Positions 1 to 5,247 are shown, numbered from the stretch's first letter. The stretch is 5,247 nucleotides of DNA from Alphaproteobacteria bacterium (GCA_020050695.1 JAGVKI010000157.1:1-5247), one strand, 5' to 3'. The notes: generated from the letters alone by a model not told the origin. Numbers and translations: made by a program.

Positions 1-15
1 CAGCTTTTCATATGA
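1..15 (+). CDS. Possible 3' end of upstream gene (perhaps mrdA/PBP2), partial
   Basis: Reading from base 1 gives Q-L-F-I followed by TGA at 13-15, so an upstream gene could end here, overlapping the rodA start as ATGA. In many bacteria the gene before rodA is mrdA, encoding the transpeptidase PBP2 that partners RodA. Two other junctions in this window use the same ATGA overlap, and no Shine-Dalgarno sequence is visible before rodA, which fits translational coupling. Four codons cannot identify a protein, and any gene starting ATGA creates this pattern by chance, so the call rests on context alone. Confidence 0.3.
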   Translation, partial: QLFI

Positions 16-1151
16 GTCCGTACCACACACGCTACCGTCTTAACCCTGTCAGCATGCTGTCTGAGATCAACTGGGTCATTGTGCTGGTGATGATGATGAT
101 CAGCGGTATTGGCTTTGCCATGATGGTATCGGCAGGCGGCGGTGAATTTTATCCCTTTGCTTCCCAGCAGGTGACGCGTTTCCTGGCTGCCTTTGTGGTA
201 ATGATAATACTGGCGCTGATTCCCATGCGTGTGCTGATGGATTATGCATACTTCATTTATTTCCTATGTCTGTTCATACTGGTGGTAGTGGACGTGGTGG
301 GGCATATCGGTATGGGCGCACAGCGCTGGCTGCGCCTTGGCGGCATGAACCTGCAGCCGTCCGAATTCATGAAGCTGGCACTAATTCTTGCGCTGGCGCG
401 TTATTTCCACCAGCTTCACCCGGAAGACATACGCCGCCTGCCATTTTTGCTCACTCCGCTGCTAATGATGGCGCTACCTGCGATATTTATTCTTCGCCAG
501 CCAAACCTCGGTACTACCACTATCCTGCTTTCGGTAGGGGTGATTATGTGTTTCCTGGCGGGGGTGCAATGGCGCTATTTTATCGGTGCGGTTACGGCGG
601 TCGTGCTTGCTGCGCCGCTGGGCTACCACTTCCTGCATGATTATCAGAAAAAGCGCGTGCTTACCTTCCTTGACCCGCAGCAGGACCCGCTGGGTGCGGG
701 CTATAATATCCTTCAGTCCATGATCGCCATTGGTTCAGGCGGTTTGTTCGGCAAGGGCTATTTGCAGGGGTCGCAAAACCAGCTGAACTTCCTGCCGGAA
801 AAACATACCGACTTTATTTTTACCATGCTGGCGGAAGAATTCGGCTTTCTGGGCAGCCTGTTCCTGCTGCTGTTATATGGCGTGCTGCTTGGGCTTGGTA
901 TGATGGTGGCGGTGCGTAACCGCAGCACCTTTGGCTCCATGGTTGCTGCCGGGGTGGTTGCACTCATTTTCGTGCATGTGCTGATTAACTGCGCGATGGT
1001 GATGGGTATGCTGCCGGTGGTGGGGCTGCCGCTGCCGCTTATGTCGTATGGCGGCAGTATTATGGTCTCGACGGTGGTGGCTATCGGGCTGCTGCTGAAC
1101 GCCTATACCTACCGTAACCAGTACCCAAGCCGGATGATGCCTAAACTCTAA
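12..1151 (+). CDS. rodA: Rod shape-determining protein RodA (SEDS peptidoglycan glycosyltransferase)
   Basis: RodA polymerises lipid II into glycan strands in the inner membrane as part of the elongasome, working with the transpeptidase PBP2. The 379-residue product is close to E. coli RodA (about 370) and is hydrophobic throughout, with around ten likely membrane segments. Family motifs appear in order: GAQRWL (102-107), QPSE (115-118), QPNLGT (163-168), HDYQKKRV (209-216), DPLGAGYNILQS (225-236), IGSGGLFGKG (240-249), FLPEKHTDFIF (260-270) and LPVVGLPLPLMSYGGS (334-349). D267 in HTDF matches the aspartate known to be essential for SEDS polymerase activity. HDYQ and LPVVGLPLPL fit RodA better than FtsW. 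The usual QPDLGT motif has Asn at 165. The start at 12 gives a short cytoplasmic tail before the first membrane segment; M15 is an alternative. No ribosome binding site is visible in the 11 upstream bases, suggesting coupling to a preceding gene. Confidence 0.96.
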   Translation: MSPYHTRYRLNPVSMLSEINWVIVLVMMMISGIGFAMMVSAGGGEFYPFASQQVTRFLAAFVVMIILALIPMRVLMDYAYFIYFLCLFILVVVDVVGHIGMGAQRWLRLGGMNLQPSEFMKLALILALARYFHQLHPEDIRRLPFLLTPLLMMALPAIFILRQPNLGTTTILLSVGVIMCFLAGVQWRYFIGAVTAVVLAAPLGYHFLHDYQKKRVLTFLDPQQDPLGAGYNILQSMIAIGSGGLFGKGYLQGSQNQLNFLPEKHTDFIFTMLAEEFGFLGSLFLLLLYGVLLGLGMMVAVRNRSTFGSMVAAGVVALIFVHVLINCAMVMGMLPVVGLPLPLMSYGGSIMVSTVVAIGLLLNAYTYRNQYPSRMMPKL

Positions 1152-1182
1152 TGGTTAACGGGTTTAAGCTGTCGATAAATAA

Positions 1183-1231
1183 GGCTTCTGGCCGCCTTTG
1201 GCCTCCTGTCATTGTGCTTGTGTGAGAAGCC
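1183..1231 (+). terminator. Imperfect hairpin after rodA, weak terminator candidate
   Basis: GGCTTCT (1183-1189) is the exact reverse complement of AGAAGCC (1225-1231). Directly inside the left arm lies a second small inverted repeat, GGCC-GCCTTT-GGCC (1190-1203). The element starts about 30 bases after the rodA stop. The outer loop is long (35 bases) and no T-run follows, so it is not a classical intrinsic terminator. It could instead stabilise the 3' end of the rodA message. Confidence 0.25.
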
Positions 1232-1257
1232 ATTGTCCTATATTGTGTTTTCATTGT
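1210..1257 (+). repeat. Three CATTGT direct repeats at exact 21-bp spacing
   Basis: CATTGT occurs at 1210-1215, 1231-1236 and 1252-1257, each start 21 bases after the previous one. That is two DNA helical turns, so all three copies face the same side of the helix. They lie in the rodA-ppx gap, upstream of the operon, where an operator would be expected. A partial copy (ATTGT, 1242-1246) is out of phase. No known regulator is recognised; an operator role is inferred from spacing and position. Confidence 0.35.
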
Positions 1258-1262
1258 ATTAA
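1233..1262 (+). promoter_or_regulatory. Possible sigma70-type promoter for the ppx-rlmE-hydrolase operon
   Basis: TTGTCC (1233-1238) resembles a -35 box (4 of 6 with TTGACA), and an AT-rich stretch around 1255-1262 (TGTATTAA) could supply a -10 box at 16-18 bp spacing. Transcription would start near 1268-1270, leaving a leader of about 55 bases before the ppx gene. The -35 candidate overlaps the middle CATTGT box and the -10 candidate overlaps the third. The match is weak, but some promoter is needed here if rodA transcription does not read through. Confidence 0.25.
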
Positions 1263-1275
1263 CCAGATCACGCCT

Positions 1276-1285
1276 GCGGGCCCGC
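1276..1285. repeat. GC-rich perfect palindrome GCGGGCCCGC
   Basis: A perfect 10-bp palindrome lies in the untranslated leader about 40 bases before the ppx start. It is flanked by two copies of CGCCTGC (1271-1277 and 1306-1312). In DNA it could be a dimeric protein site; in RNA it cannot fold on itself without a loop. No specific role can be assigned. Confidence 0.3.
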
Positions 1286-1324
1286 GACGCTTAATAGCCA
1301 GTTCGCGCCTGCCGGTGGGAAACG

Positions 1325-2416
1325 ATGACTATGTTGCATAGTTCGCAGGATACCCGTGCCTCTGGCGCGGATACAGATGCGTACATAGAAGAGCGTATTT
1401 ATGCCGCGCTTGATCTTGGTACGAATAATTGCCGCCTTTTGATCGCGGCTCCCATGCGCGCAGGTGATGAAAACCCACCCTCACATTCCGTATCCTCCCC
1501 GGCTATTAAGGTGTTTGACAGTTTTTCGCGCGTGGTACGCCTGGGTGAAGGGGTAAGCACTAACGGTGTGTTGTCTCCTGATGCCATGGAACGTACCCTT
1601 GGCGCACTCAAGGCCTGCCAGAAAAAACTCAGCCGCTATAAAATCGCCAATGCCCGGTTTGTCGCTACCGAAGCATGCAGGCGCGCAGGTAATGGCGAAT
1701 TGTTCCTTGAGCAGGTGCGCAAGGAAACCGGTATTTCGATTGATATTATTTCCAGTGAGGAAGAGGCGCGGCTCGCCTTTCTTGGCTGTTCATCGCTTCT
1801 GGCGCAGGGCTCAAAGCGCGCCATTGTGTTTGATATTGGCGGCGGCAGCACCGAACTGATGTGGATCGATGTCGAGCGCACCCAGAACAATAACCGCCTG
1901 CATGAAGATAACACGCACATCACCGACTGGCTGTCGATTGGCCACGGGGTGATGAACCTGGCCGATCGCTTTGGCGGAGCCAGTTTTGCCGATGTGGCGT
2001 TTGACGATATGGTGCGTTTCCTGATCGGGCAGTTACAGCCGTTTGATAGCGCCAATGCGATTGGCCAAACTATCGGCCAAACGATTGGTGATTCGTCGGT
2101 GCAGCTGCTTTCCACCTCGGGCACGGTTACCACGCTGGCCGCCATTCATATGGATCTGCCGCGCTATGACCGTGCGCGTATTGACGGCATTACGCTGAAG
2201 ATCAGCGACATTCGCGATACGATTCGCCGCCTGCTTGCCATGCGTCCGTCGGAACGTTTCAACCATCCCTGCATTGGCCCTGACCGTGCAGATTTCATTA
2301 TTTCCGGTTGCGCCATATTTGAGGCCATCAGCAGCATGTGGCCAACCGGGCATATTACCATAGCCGATCGCGGGGTGCGAGAAGGCATTATCCTTTCACT
2401 CATCAATCAAACATGA
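1325..2416 (+). CDS. Ppx/GppA family phosphatase (exopolyphosphatase / guanosine pentaphosphate phosphatase), short form
   Basis: Members of this family release phosphate from the ends of polyphosphate and/or convert pppGpp to ppGpp in the cytoplasm; sequence alone does not say which. The ASKHA-fold motifs are present in order: phosphate-1 loop ALDLGTNNCRLL (28-39), RLGEGV (72-77), VATEACR (113-119), the SSEEEARLAFLG segment carrying the likely catalytic glutamate (143-154), phosphate-2 loop DIGGGSTEL (170-178), SIGHGVMNL (204-212), STSGTVTT (264-270), GPDRAD (318-323) and IADRGVREGI (346-355). At 363 residues it ends where the phosphatase domains end, lacking the C-terminal HD-like domain that brings E. 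coli Ppx and GppA to about 500. The first 24 residues before the domain are polar and probably flexible. GGTGGGA (1314-1320) serves as ribosome binding site; the ATG at 1331 is an equally plausible start with better spacing. Residues 246-253 (IGQTIGQT) are a small tandem repeat. The stop overlaps the rlmE start as ATGA. Confidence 0.93.
   Translation: MTMLHSSQDTRASGADTDAYIEERIYAALDLGTNNCRLLIAAPMRAGDENPPSHSVSSPAIKVFDSFSRVVRLGEGVSTNGVLSPDAMERTLGALKACQKKLSRYKIANARFVATEACRRAGNGELFLEQVRKETGISIDIISSEEEARLAFLGCSSLLAQGSKRAIVFDIGGGSTELMWIDVERTQNNNRLHEDNTHITDWLSIGHGVMNLADRFGGASFADVAFDDMVRFLIGQLQPFDSANAIGQTIGQTIGDSSVQLLSTSGTVTTLAAIHMDLPRYDRARIDGITLKISDIRDTIRRLLAMRPSERFNHPCIGPDRADFIISGCAIFEAISSMWPTGHITIADRGVREGIILSLINQT
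2060..2083 (+). repeat. 12-bp in-frame tandem repeat within the ppx/gppA gene
   Basis: Two adjacent 12-base units (2060-2071 and 2072-2083) match at 10 of 12 positions and both encode I-G-Q-T; the next codons, Ile-Gly, begin a decayed third copy. Both differences are synonymous, as expected for a small duplication that has since drifted under protein-level constraint. It lies between the SIGHG and STSGT motifs, where family members vary in length, so it probably lengthens a surface loop. Confidence 0.6.
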
Positions 2417-3123
2417 CCAAATCTAGTAATTCTTCTGGCAACTCCTCGGGTAACCGTGAACTCAAAAAACGTGTAAAGACAGCGCGTGGCCGCAGCACGT
2501 CTTCGGTGCGCTGGCTGAAGCGCCAGCTTAACGATCCGTATGTGACACGCGCCAAGCGCGAGGGTTACCGTTCGCGCGCGGCCTATAAGCTGATTGAACT
2601 TGATGATAAGTTTAACTGGCTCGCCCCCGGCAAGAAAGTGCTCGATCTGGGTGCTGCTCCCGGCGGATGGACCCAGGTTGCCGTGTCACGCGTTAAATCG
2701 GGTGAGGAAGAACCATCGGTTATTGGTATCGATCTTTTGCCCATGCAGCCGATTGCGGGCGCAATGCTGATGAAGCTGGATTTCATGTCGTCGGTTGCGA
2801 TGGCGGAAATACGCGCGCACATTAAAGAAGGGGTCGATATTGTGCTGTCTGACATGGCGCCAAACACCACAGGCCATCAGGCGACTGACCATTTGCGTAT
2901 TATGTCGCTTCTGGAAGCGGCCTATCCGTTTGCATGCGAAGTGCTGCGTGAAGGCGGCACCTTTGTGGCCAAGGTATTCCAGGGTGGCACCGAGCGCGAA
3001 CTGCTTGCGCGCATGAAGCAGGATTTTGCCGTGGTCAAACACGCAAAACCTAAGGCAAGCCGTGCTGATTCTTCTGAAATGTATGTCATTGCCAGTGGCT
3101 TTAAGAAAGCGAAGTTGAAATGA
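2413..3123 (+). CDS. rlmE: 23S rRNA (uridine-2'-O)-methyltransferase RlmE (FtsJ/RrmJ)
   Basis: RlmE uses S-adenosylmethionine to methylate the 2'-OH of U2552 (E. coli numbering) in the 23S A-loop, a late step of 50S maturation. The Rossmann-fold motif I, VLDLGAAPGGW, is at 76-86. The K-D-K-E catalytic tetrad of the FtsJ family can be placed at K59 (SRAAYKL), D147 (LSDMAPNTTG), K187 (FVAKVFQG) and E222 (SSEMYVIA). The spacing of D-K-E (40 and 35 residues) equals that in E. coli RlmE. The 236 residues exceed E. coli's 209 mainly through a Ser/Asn/Gly- then Lys/Arg-rich N-terminal tail (1-30), which may contact RNA. I chose the ATG at 2413 because it overlaps the preceding stop as ATGA and leaves a family-like length; an in-frame ATG at 2338 would add 25 residues that merely read through the end of the upstream gene. 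No Shine-Dalgarno sequence precedes 2413, so translation probably depends on coupling. Confidence 0.95.
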   Translation: MTKSSNSSGNSSGNRELKKRVKTARGRSTSSVRWLKRQLNDPYVTRAKREGYRSRAAYKLIELDDKFNWLAPGKKVLDLGAAPGGWTQVAVSRVKSGEEEPSVIGIDLLPMQPIAGAMLMKLDFMSSVAMAEIRAHIKEGVDIVLSDMAPNTTGHQATDHLRIMSLLEAAYPFACEVLREGGTFVAKVFQGGTERELLARMKQDFAVVKHAKPKASRADSSEMYVIASGFKKAKLK

Positions 3124-4133
3124 GTCGTCTGCTTATTGCCGTTATACTACTGGTTACTGCCTGTTCTCCCCAGCGTCAGATTTATCACTCACAGGCACCG
3201 GAAGAGCGCGCCAAATTTGTGGCCGATATTTTTTATCAGCCCGATGATGCGCCGCTGCCATACCGCGTATGGGAGCCTAAGGGCAAGCGCGCTAAGAAAA
3301 ACCCCAAGGCCGTTATTATCGCGCTGCATGGTTTCAACGATTACAGCCGTGCGTTTGAAACGGCAGGGCCGTATTTCAGCGAGCATGGTTTTGTGATGTA
3401 TGCCTATGACCAGCGTGGCTTTGGTGCTGCGCCATACACGGGCATATGGGCGGGTGAAGATAACCTGATCCATGACCTGGCGAATTTTGTACGTAAGGCC
3501 AGAGAGCGCCATCCTGATGCACCGCTGTATATTCTGGGCGAAAGCATGGGGGGCGCAGTGGCTATTATCGCAACCTCCACACCTGACTTTCCAAAAGTAG
3601 ACGGTGTGGTGCTCGTGGCGCCCGCTGTATGGGGCGAGGATACTATGAACCCCATTTACCGCATGACGCTGTGGATGGCTGCACATACCATGCCGTCCTA
3701 CAAGCTGACGGGCAGCGATCTTAAAATTCTCGCCTCCAATAATATCCCGATGCTTCAGCGCATGTCGCGTGACCCGATGATTATCAAGAGCACGCGTGTG
3801 GATGCCATTTACGGCATCGTAAAGCTGATGGACAGGGCGTTCCTGGATGTACCGAAAGTCAATGTGCCGGTGCTGATGGTGTATGGTTCTGACGATCAGG
3901 TGATCCCGCAAGGCCCTATCGAGCGCGCGCTTGAGCGCTTCAATCAACCGGTGCAATATGTGTATTACCCGGGCAGCTACCATATGATGCTACGTGACAT
4001 TCAAGGCGAAGTGGTGATGGCTGACATTGCCAGCTGGATCGAACATCCCGGTGCGCCGATGCCATCGGGTAACACCAGCGCCATTGTCCGCGCTCCCGCC
4101 GAAGATATGGTTGCAAAGAACGCTAAAAATTAG
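3120..4133 (+). CDS. Lipoprotein alpha/beta hydrolase, lysophospholipase / monoacylglycerol lipase-like
   Basis: This is a serine hydrolase of the Hydrolase_4 / PldB-like group (lysophospholipases, monoacylglycerol lipases). The N-terminus MSRLLIAVILLVTAC has a hydrophobic signal ending in a lipobox (VTAC), so C15 should be lipidated and the enzyme anchored to a membrane facing the periplasm. Ser at +2 rather than Asp favours the outer membrane by the E. coli Lol rule. HGFND (70-74) is the oxyanion-hole region, DQRGFG (97-102) a family block, and GESMGG (140-145) the nucleophile elbow with S142. D259 in GSDDQVIP is the likely acid (D258 the alternative) and H288 in SYHMML the general base. 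Residues 170-240 between elbow and acid form the cap that sets substrate choice. About 25 C-terminal residues past the fold are low in recognisable structure. The ATG overlaps the rlmE stop as ATGA, with at best a weak Shine-Dalgarno upstream. The true substrate is unknown. Confidence 0.88.
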   Translation: MSRLLIAVILLVTACSPQRQIYHSQAPEERAKFVADIFYQPDDAPLPYRVWEPKGKRAKKNPKAVIIALHGFNDYSRAFETAGPYFSEHGFVMYAYDQRGFGAAPYTGIWAGEDNLIHDLANFVRKARERHPDAPLYILGESMGGAVAIIATSTPDFPKVDGVVLVAPAVWGEDTMNPIYRMTLWMAAHTMPSYKLTGSDLKILASNNIPMLQRMSRDPMIIKSTRVDAIYGIVKLMDRAFLDVPKVNVPVLMVYGSDDQVIPQGPIERALERFNQPVQYVYYPGSYHMMLRDIQGEVVMADIASWIEHPGAPMPSGNTSAIVRAPAEDMVAKNAKN

Positions 4134-4134
4134 C

Positions 4135-4163
4135 TTGCCTGCCGTATGCTTCCCCACTAGCTT
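4135..4163 (+). promoter_or_regulatory. Weak promoter candidate for the btuB leader
   Basis: TTGCCT (4135-4140) followed 17 bases later by TAGCTT (4158-4163) would start transcription near 4170, immediately before the 5' strand of riboswitch stem P1 (4172). The position is convenient, but the -10 match is poor and only 38 bases separate the hydrolase stop from the aptamer. Transcription could also come from a promoter inside the hydrolase gene or by read-through. Confidence 0.22.
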
Positions 4164-4171
4164 CACGCCCT

Positions 4172-4351
4172 TAAATGGTTTCGTGCTGGGCAATCAGTGC
4201 GGATGAAAAGGGAACAGGGTGCGGCGCCTTTAGCCAAATCCCTGACTGTGCCCGCAACTGTAAGCGATGAGTATCATACCACTTAATGCCACTGGGACAC
4301 CGGGAAGGCGGTATGATGCGGTGATCCGCAAGTCAGGAGACCTGCCATTTA
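4172..4351 (+). ncRNA. Cobalamin riboswitch aptamer upstream of btuB
   Basis: This RNA element binds a cobalamin (vitamin B12 form) and controls the downstream gene. Conserved blocks occur in the usual order: AAAAGGGAACAGGGTG (4206-4221), AAATCCCTG (4236-4244), the core CCCGCAACTGTAAGCG (4251-4266), GCCACTGG...CCGGGAAGGC (4288-4309) and the B12 box AGTCAGGAGACCTGCC (4331-4346). Closing stem P1 is seen as TAAATGG (4172-4178) pairing with CCATTTA (4345-4351). A strong peripheral stem, ATCATACC (4273-4280) with GGTATGAT (4310-4317), encloses the GCCACTGG/GGGAAGGC hairpin. These peripheral elements point to the larger, adenosylcobalamin-type class rather than the compact class, which is an inference. 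The L5-L13 kissing partner was not placed with certainty; GCCT in the L5 loop (4226-4229) could meet AGGC at 4414-4417. Such elements normally repress when cobalamin is plentiful, matching the receptor gene downstream. Confidence 0.95.
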
Positions 4352-4502
4352 CGTGTCACGCAAGTAGTCATTGGAACGGGGTGTTTCCGCTGCTGGTTCT
4401 CCTGATGCCGTATAGGCGCATGGGGTCTTACGTGGTGACACTGCCAGGTGTGCATGGTTATGCCCCCGGTGGCTTGTCATCACATTTACCTGGAGACTCC
4501 TG
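4352..4502 (+). promoter_or_regulatory. Riboswitch expression platform and btuB ribosome binding site
   Basis: About 150 untranslated bases link the aptamer to btuB. The ribosome binding site is GGAG (4492-4495), seven bases before the ATG. There is no GC hairpin followed by a T-run, so control of translation is more likely than termination. Four pairings can be drawn. D: B12-box segment 4332-4340 with 4398-4406 (8 Watson-Crick pairs, one G-U). A: 4353-4359 with 4435-4441 (7 pairs). B: 4432-4440 with 4475-4483 (8 pairs, one G-U), extended by 4443-4446 with 4470-4473. C: 4444-4450 with 4487-4493 (6 pairs, one G-U), which buries the two Gs of the Shine-Dalgarno. D excludes the folded aptamer and A; B excludes A and C. 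D+B would leave the site open, aptamer+A+C would close it. The pairings are visible; the switching model is inferred. Confidence 0.6.
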
Positions 4503-5247
4503 ATGGATAATCGTTCTATTTCAAAACTACTGCTTAGCAGCGCATGCCTTGCTGCAGTCATTTCCACGCCTGCATGGGCGCGTGATGATGCTGCCACGGT
4601 GCCTGAAGTCGTGATAACCCCTAACCGTTCTCCTGTGCCAATTTCGCAGGTTGCCAGCAGTGTAACGGTGATCAAGCGTGAAGACATCGAACGCCAGAAT
4701 AAATCCACCGTTACCGAATTGCTGCGCCAGGTGCCGGGGATCAGTATTGTCAATAATGGCGGGCAGGGGCAGACATCTACCGTGTTTATGCGCGGCACCA
4801 ATTCCAACCATGTGCTGGTGCTGATTGACGGCATGGTGGTCAACGATCCGTCGCAGCCGGGCAACGCGTTCGACTTTGCCAATGTCACCATGGAAAATGT
4901 GGAACGTATCGAAGTGCTGCGTGGCCCGCAAAGTACGCTGTATGGGTCTCAGGCCATTGGCGGCGTTATCAATATCATTTCCAAAAAAGGCATGGGTGCG
5001 CCGCGCAGCAATGCGTTTGCTGAATATGGCAGCTATAACAGCCGGAAAATTGGTGCAGGCAATAGCGGTGAGATTGGCGGCACGTCCTATAGCTTTGGCC
5101 TTAGCCAGTATCATACGGGCGGTATTTCCGCCTATGCAAAGTCGCTTGGCGGAGTTGAGCGCGATGGCAGCGACATCTATAGCGCATCGGTGAATGTGGC
5201 GAGCAAACTGACGGATAATTTCACTGCAAAAACCAACCTGCGTTATA
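4503..5247 (+). CDS. btuB: BtuB-like TonB-dependent vitamin B12 receptor, 5' part
   Basis: The protein imports cobalamin across the outer membrane using energy delivered by TonB. A Sec signal peptide spans 1-26 (MDNRS..., ending AWA before R27). The TonB box is PEVVIT (34-39). The plug domain runs about 45-163: SVTVIKREDIE (53-63), LLRQVPGI (73-80), NGGQGQTSTVFMRGTNSNHVLVLIDG (85-110), VERIEVLRGPQSTLYGSQAIGGVINII (133-159). The block NGGxGQ..S..F.RGTN..HVLVLIDG closely follows the E. coli BtuB plug, which separates it from siderophore receptors. The first beta-barrel strands begin near 168. The window ends after 248 codons, roughly 40 percent of a usual BtuB (about 610 residues), with no stop or frameshift seen. 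The start is fixed by the signal peptide and by GGAG seven bases upstream. The cobalamin riboswitch in its leader independently supports the substrate and indicates repression when cobalamin is abundant. Confidence 0.94.
   Translation, partial: MDNRSISKLLLSSACLAAVISTPAWARDDAATVPEVVITPNRSPVPISQVASSVTVIKREDIERQNKSTVTELLRQVPGISIVNNGGQGQTSTVFMRGTNSNHVLVLIDGMVVNDPSQPGNAFDFANVTMENVERIEVLRGPQSTLYGSQAIGGVINIISKKGMGAPRSNAFAEYGSYNSRKIGAGNSGEIGGTSYSFGLSQYHTGGISAYAKSLGGVERDGSDIYSASVNVASKLTDNFTAKTNLRY

Noticed and set aside
2338..2412. Upstream in-frame ATG extending RlmE by 25 residues
   Set aside because: The added segment overlaps the conserved 3' end of the ppx/gppA gene in another frame and has no family similarity; the ATGA overlap start at 2413 fits better.
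3189..3983. 264-codon open frame on the minus strand
   Set aside because: It is fully antisense to the hydrolase gene, whose catalytic motifs are intact. The translation is rich in His/Arg with no recognisable domain, typical of a shadow frame in codon-biased DNA.
4122..4134. GCTAA-AAA-TTAGC inverted repeat at the hydrolase stop codon
   Set aside because: The stem is only 5 bp, AT-rich and not followed by a T-run, so it is unlikely to terminate transcription.
4398..4496. Direct pairing of TCTCC (4398-4402) with GGAGA at the btuB ribosome site (4492-4496)
   Set aside because: It is only five pairs over a long distance and would be a pseudoknot with helix A. Pairing C explains sequestration with a longer local helix.
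4267..4503. 78-codon + strand frame inside the riboswitch leader
   Set aside because: It starts inside the aptamer core and its sequence is dictated by conserved RNA elements. There is no plausible ribosome site or protein motif.
4349..4891. 180-codon minus-strand frame across the leader and btuB start
   Set aside because: It spans the riboswitch platform and the receptor plug on the opposite strand; the + strand features explain this sequence.
4527..5114. 195-codon minus-strand frame inside btuB
   Set aside because: It is antisense to the well-supported signal peptide and plug domain of the receptor and has no domain or ribosome binding site of its own.

Overview
The window looks like chromosomal DNA from an alphaproteobacterium of moderate GC content. 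This rests on three things seen in the sequence: a Ppx/GppA phosphatase with the N-terminal signature YAALDLGTNNCRLL, its direct overlap with an RlmE-type rRNA methyltransferase (an arrangement familiar in alphaproteobacteria), and a Gram-negative envelope gene set with an outer-membrane TonB receptor and a lipoprotein. I cannot name the genus. All supported genes are on the + strand. I see no mobile element, tRNA, rRNA or CRISPR array.

Layout. (1) Bases 12-1151 hold rodA, the SEDS peptidoglycan glycosyltransferase of the elongation machinery. The first 15 bases may be the last codons of an upstream gene, plausibly mrdA (PBP2), ending in an ATGA overlap. (2) Bases 1152-1324 are a gap with an imperfect hairpin after rodA, three CATTGT boxes exactly 21 bp apart, a GC-rich palindrome and a possible promoter. 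(3) Bases 1325-4133 are a tight three-gene operon: a short Ppx/GppA phosphatase, rlmE, and a lipoprotein alpha/beta hydrolase, each pair joined by a 4-base ATGA overlap. (4) Bases 4134-4502 are a 5' leader with a clear cobalamin riboswitch (about 4172-4351) and a roughly 150-base expression platform. (5) From base 4503 to the window edge runs the 5' part of a BtuB-like vitamin B12 receptor gene.

How the parts work together. The riboswitch and the receptor form a feedback unit: cobalamin taken up through BtuB should repress further BtuB synthesis. The platform contains four complementary segments that sort into two mutually exclusive sets, which gives a concrete two-state model for hiding or exposing the btuB ribosome binding site. 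The middle operon joins phosphate/alarmone metabolism, ribosome maturation and an envelope hydrolase. Only the first two are a familiar pair, and the hydrolase looks like a lineage-specific addition.

Nothing here is a wholly new system. The most notable items are the riboswitch expression platform, the CATTGT triplet, the D-to-N change in RodA's QPDLGT motif, and the run of coupled starts without visible Shine-Dalgarno sequences.
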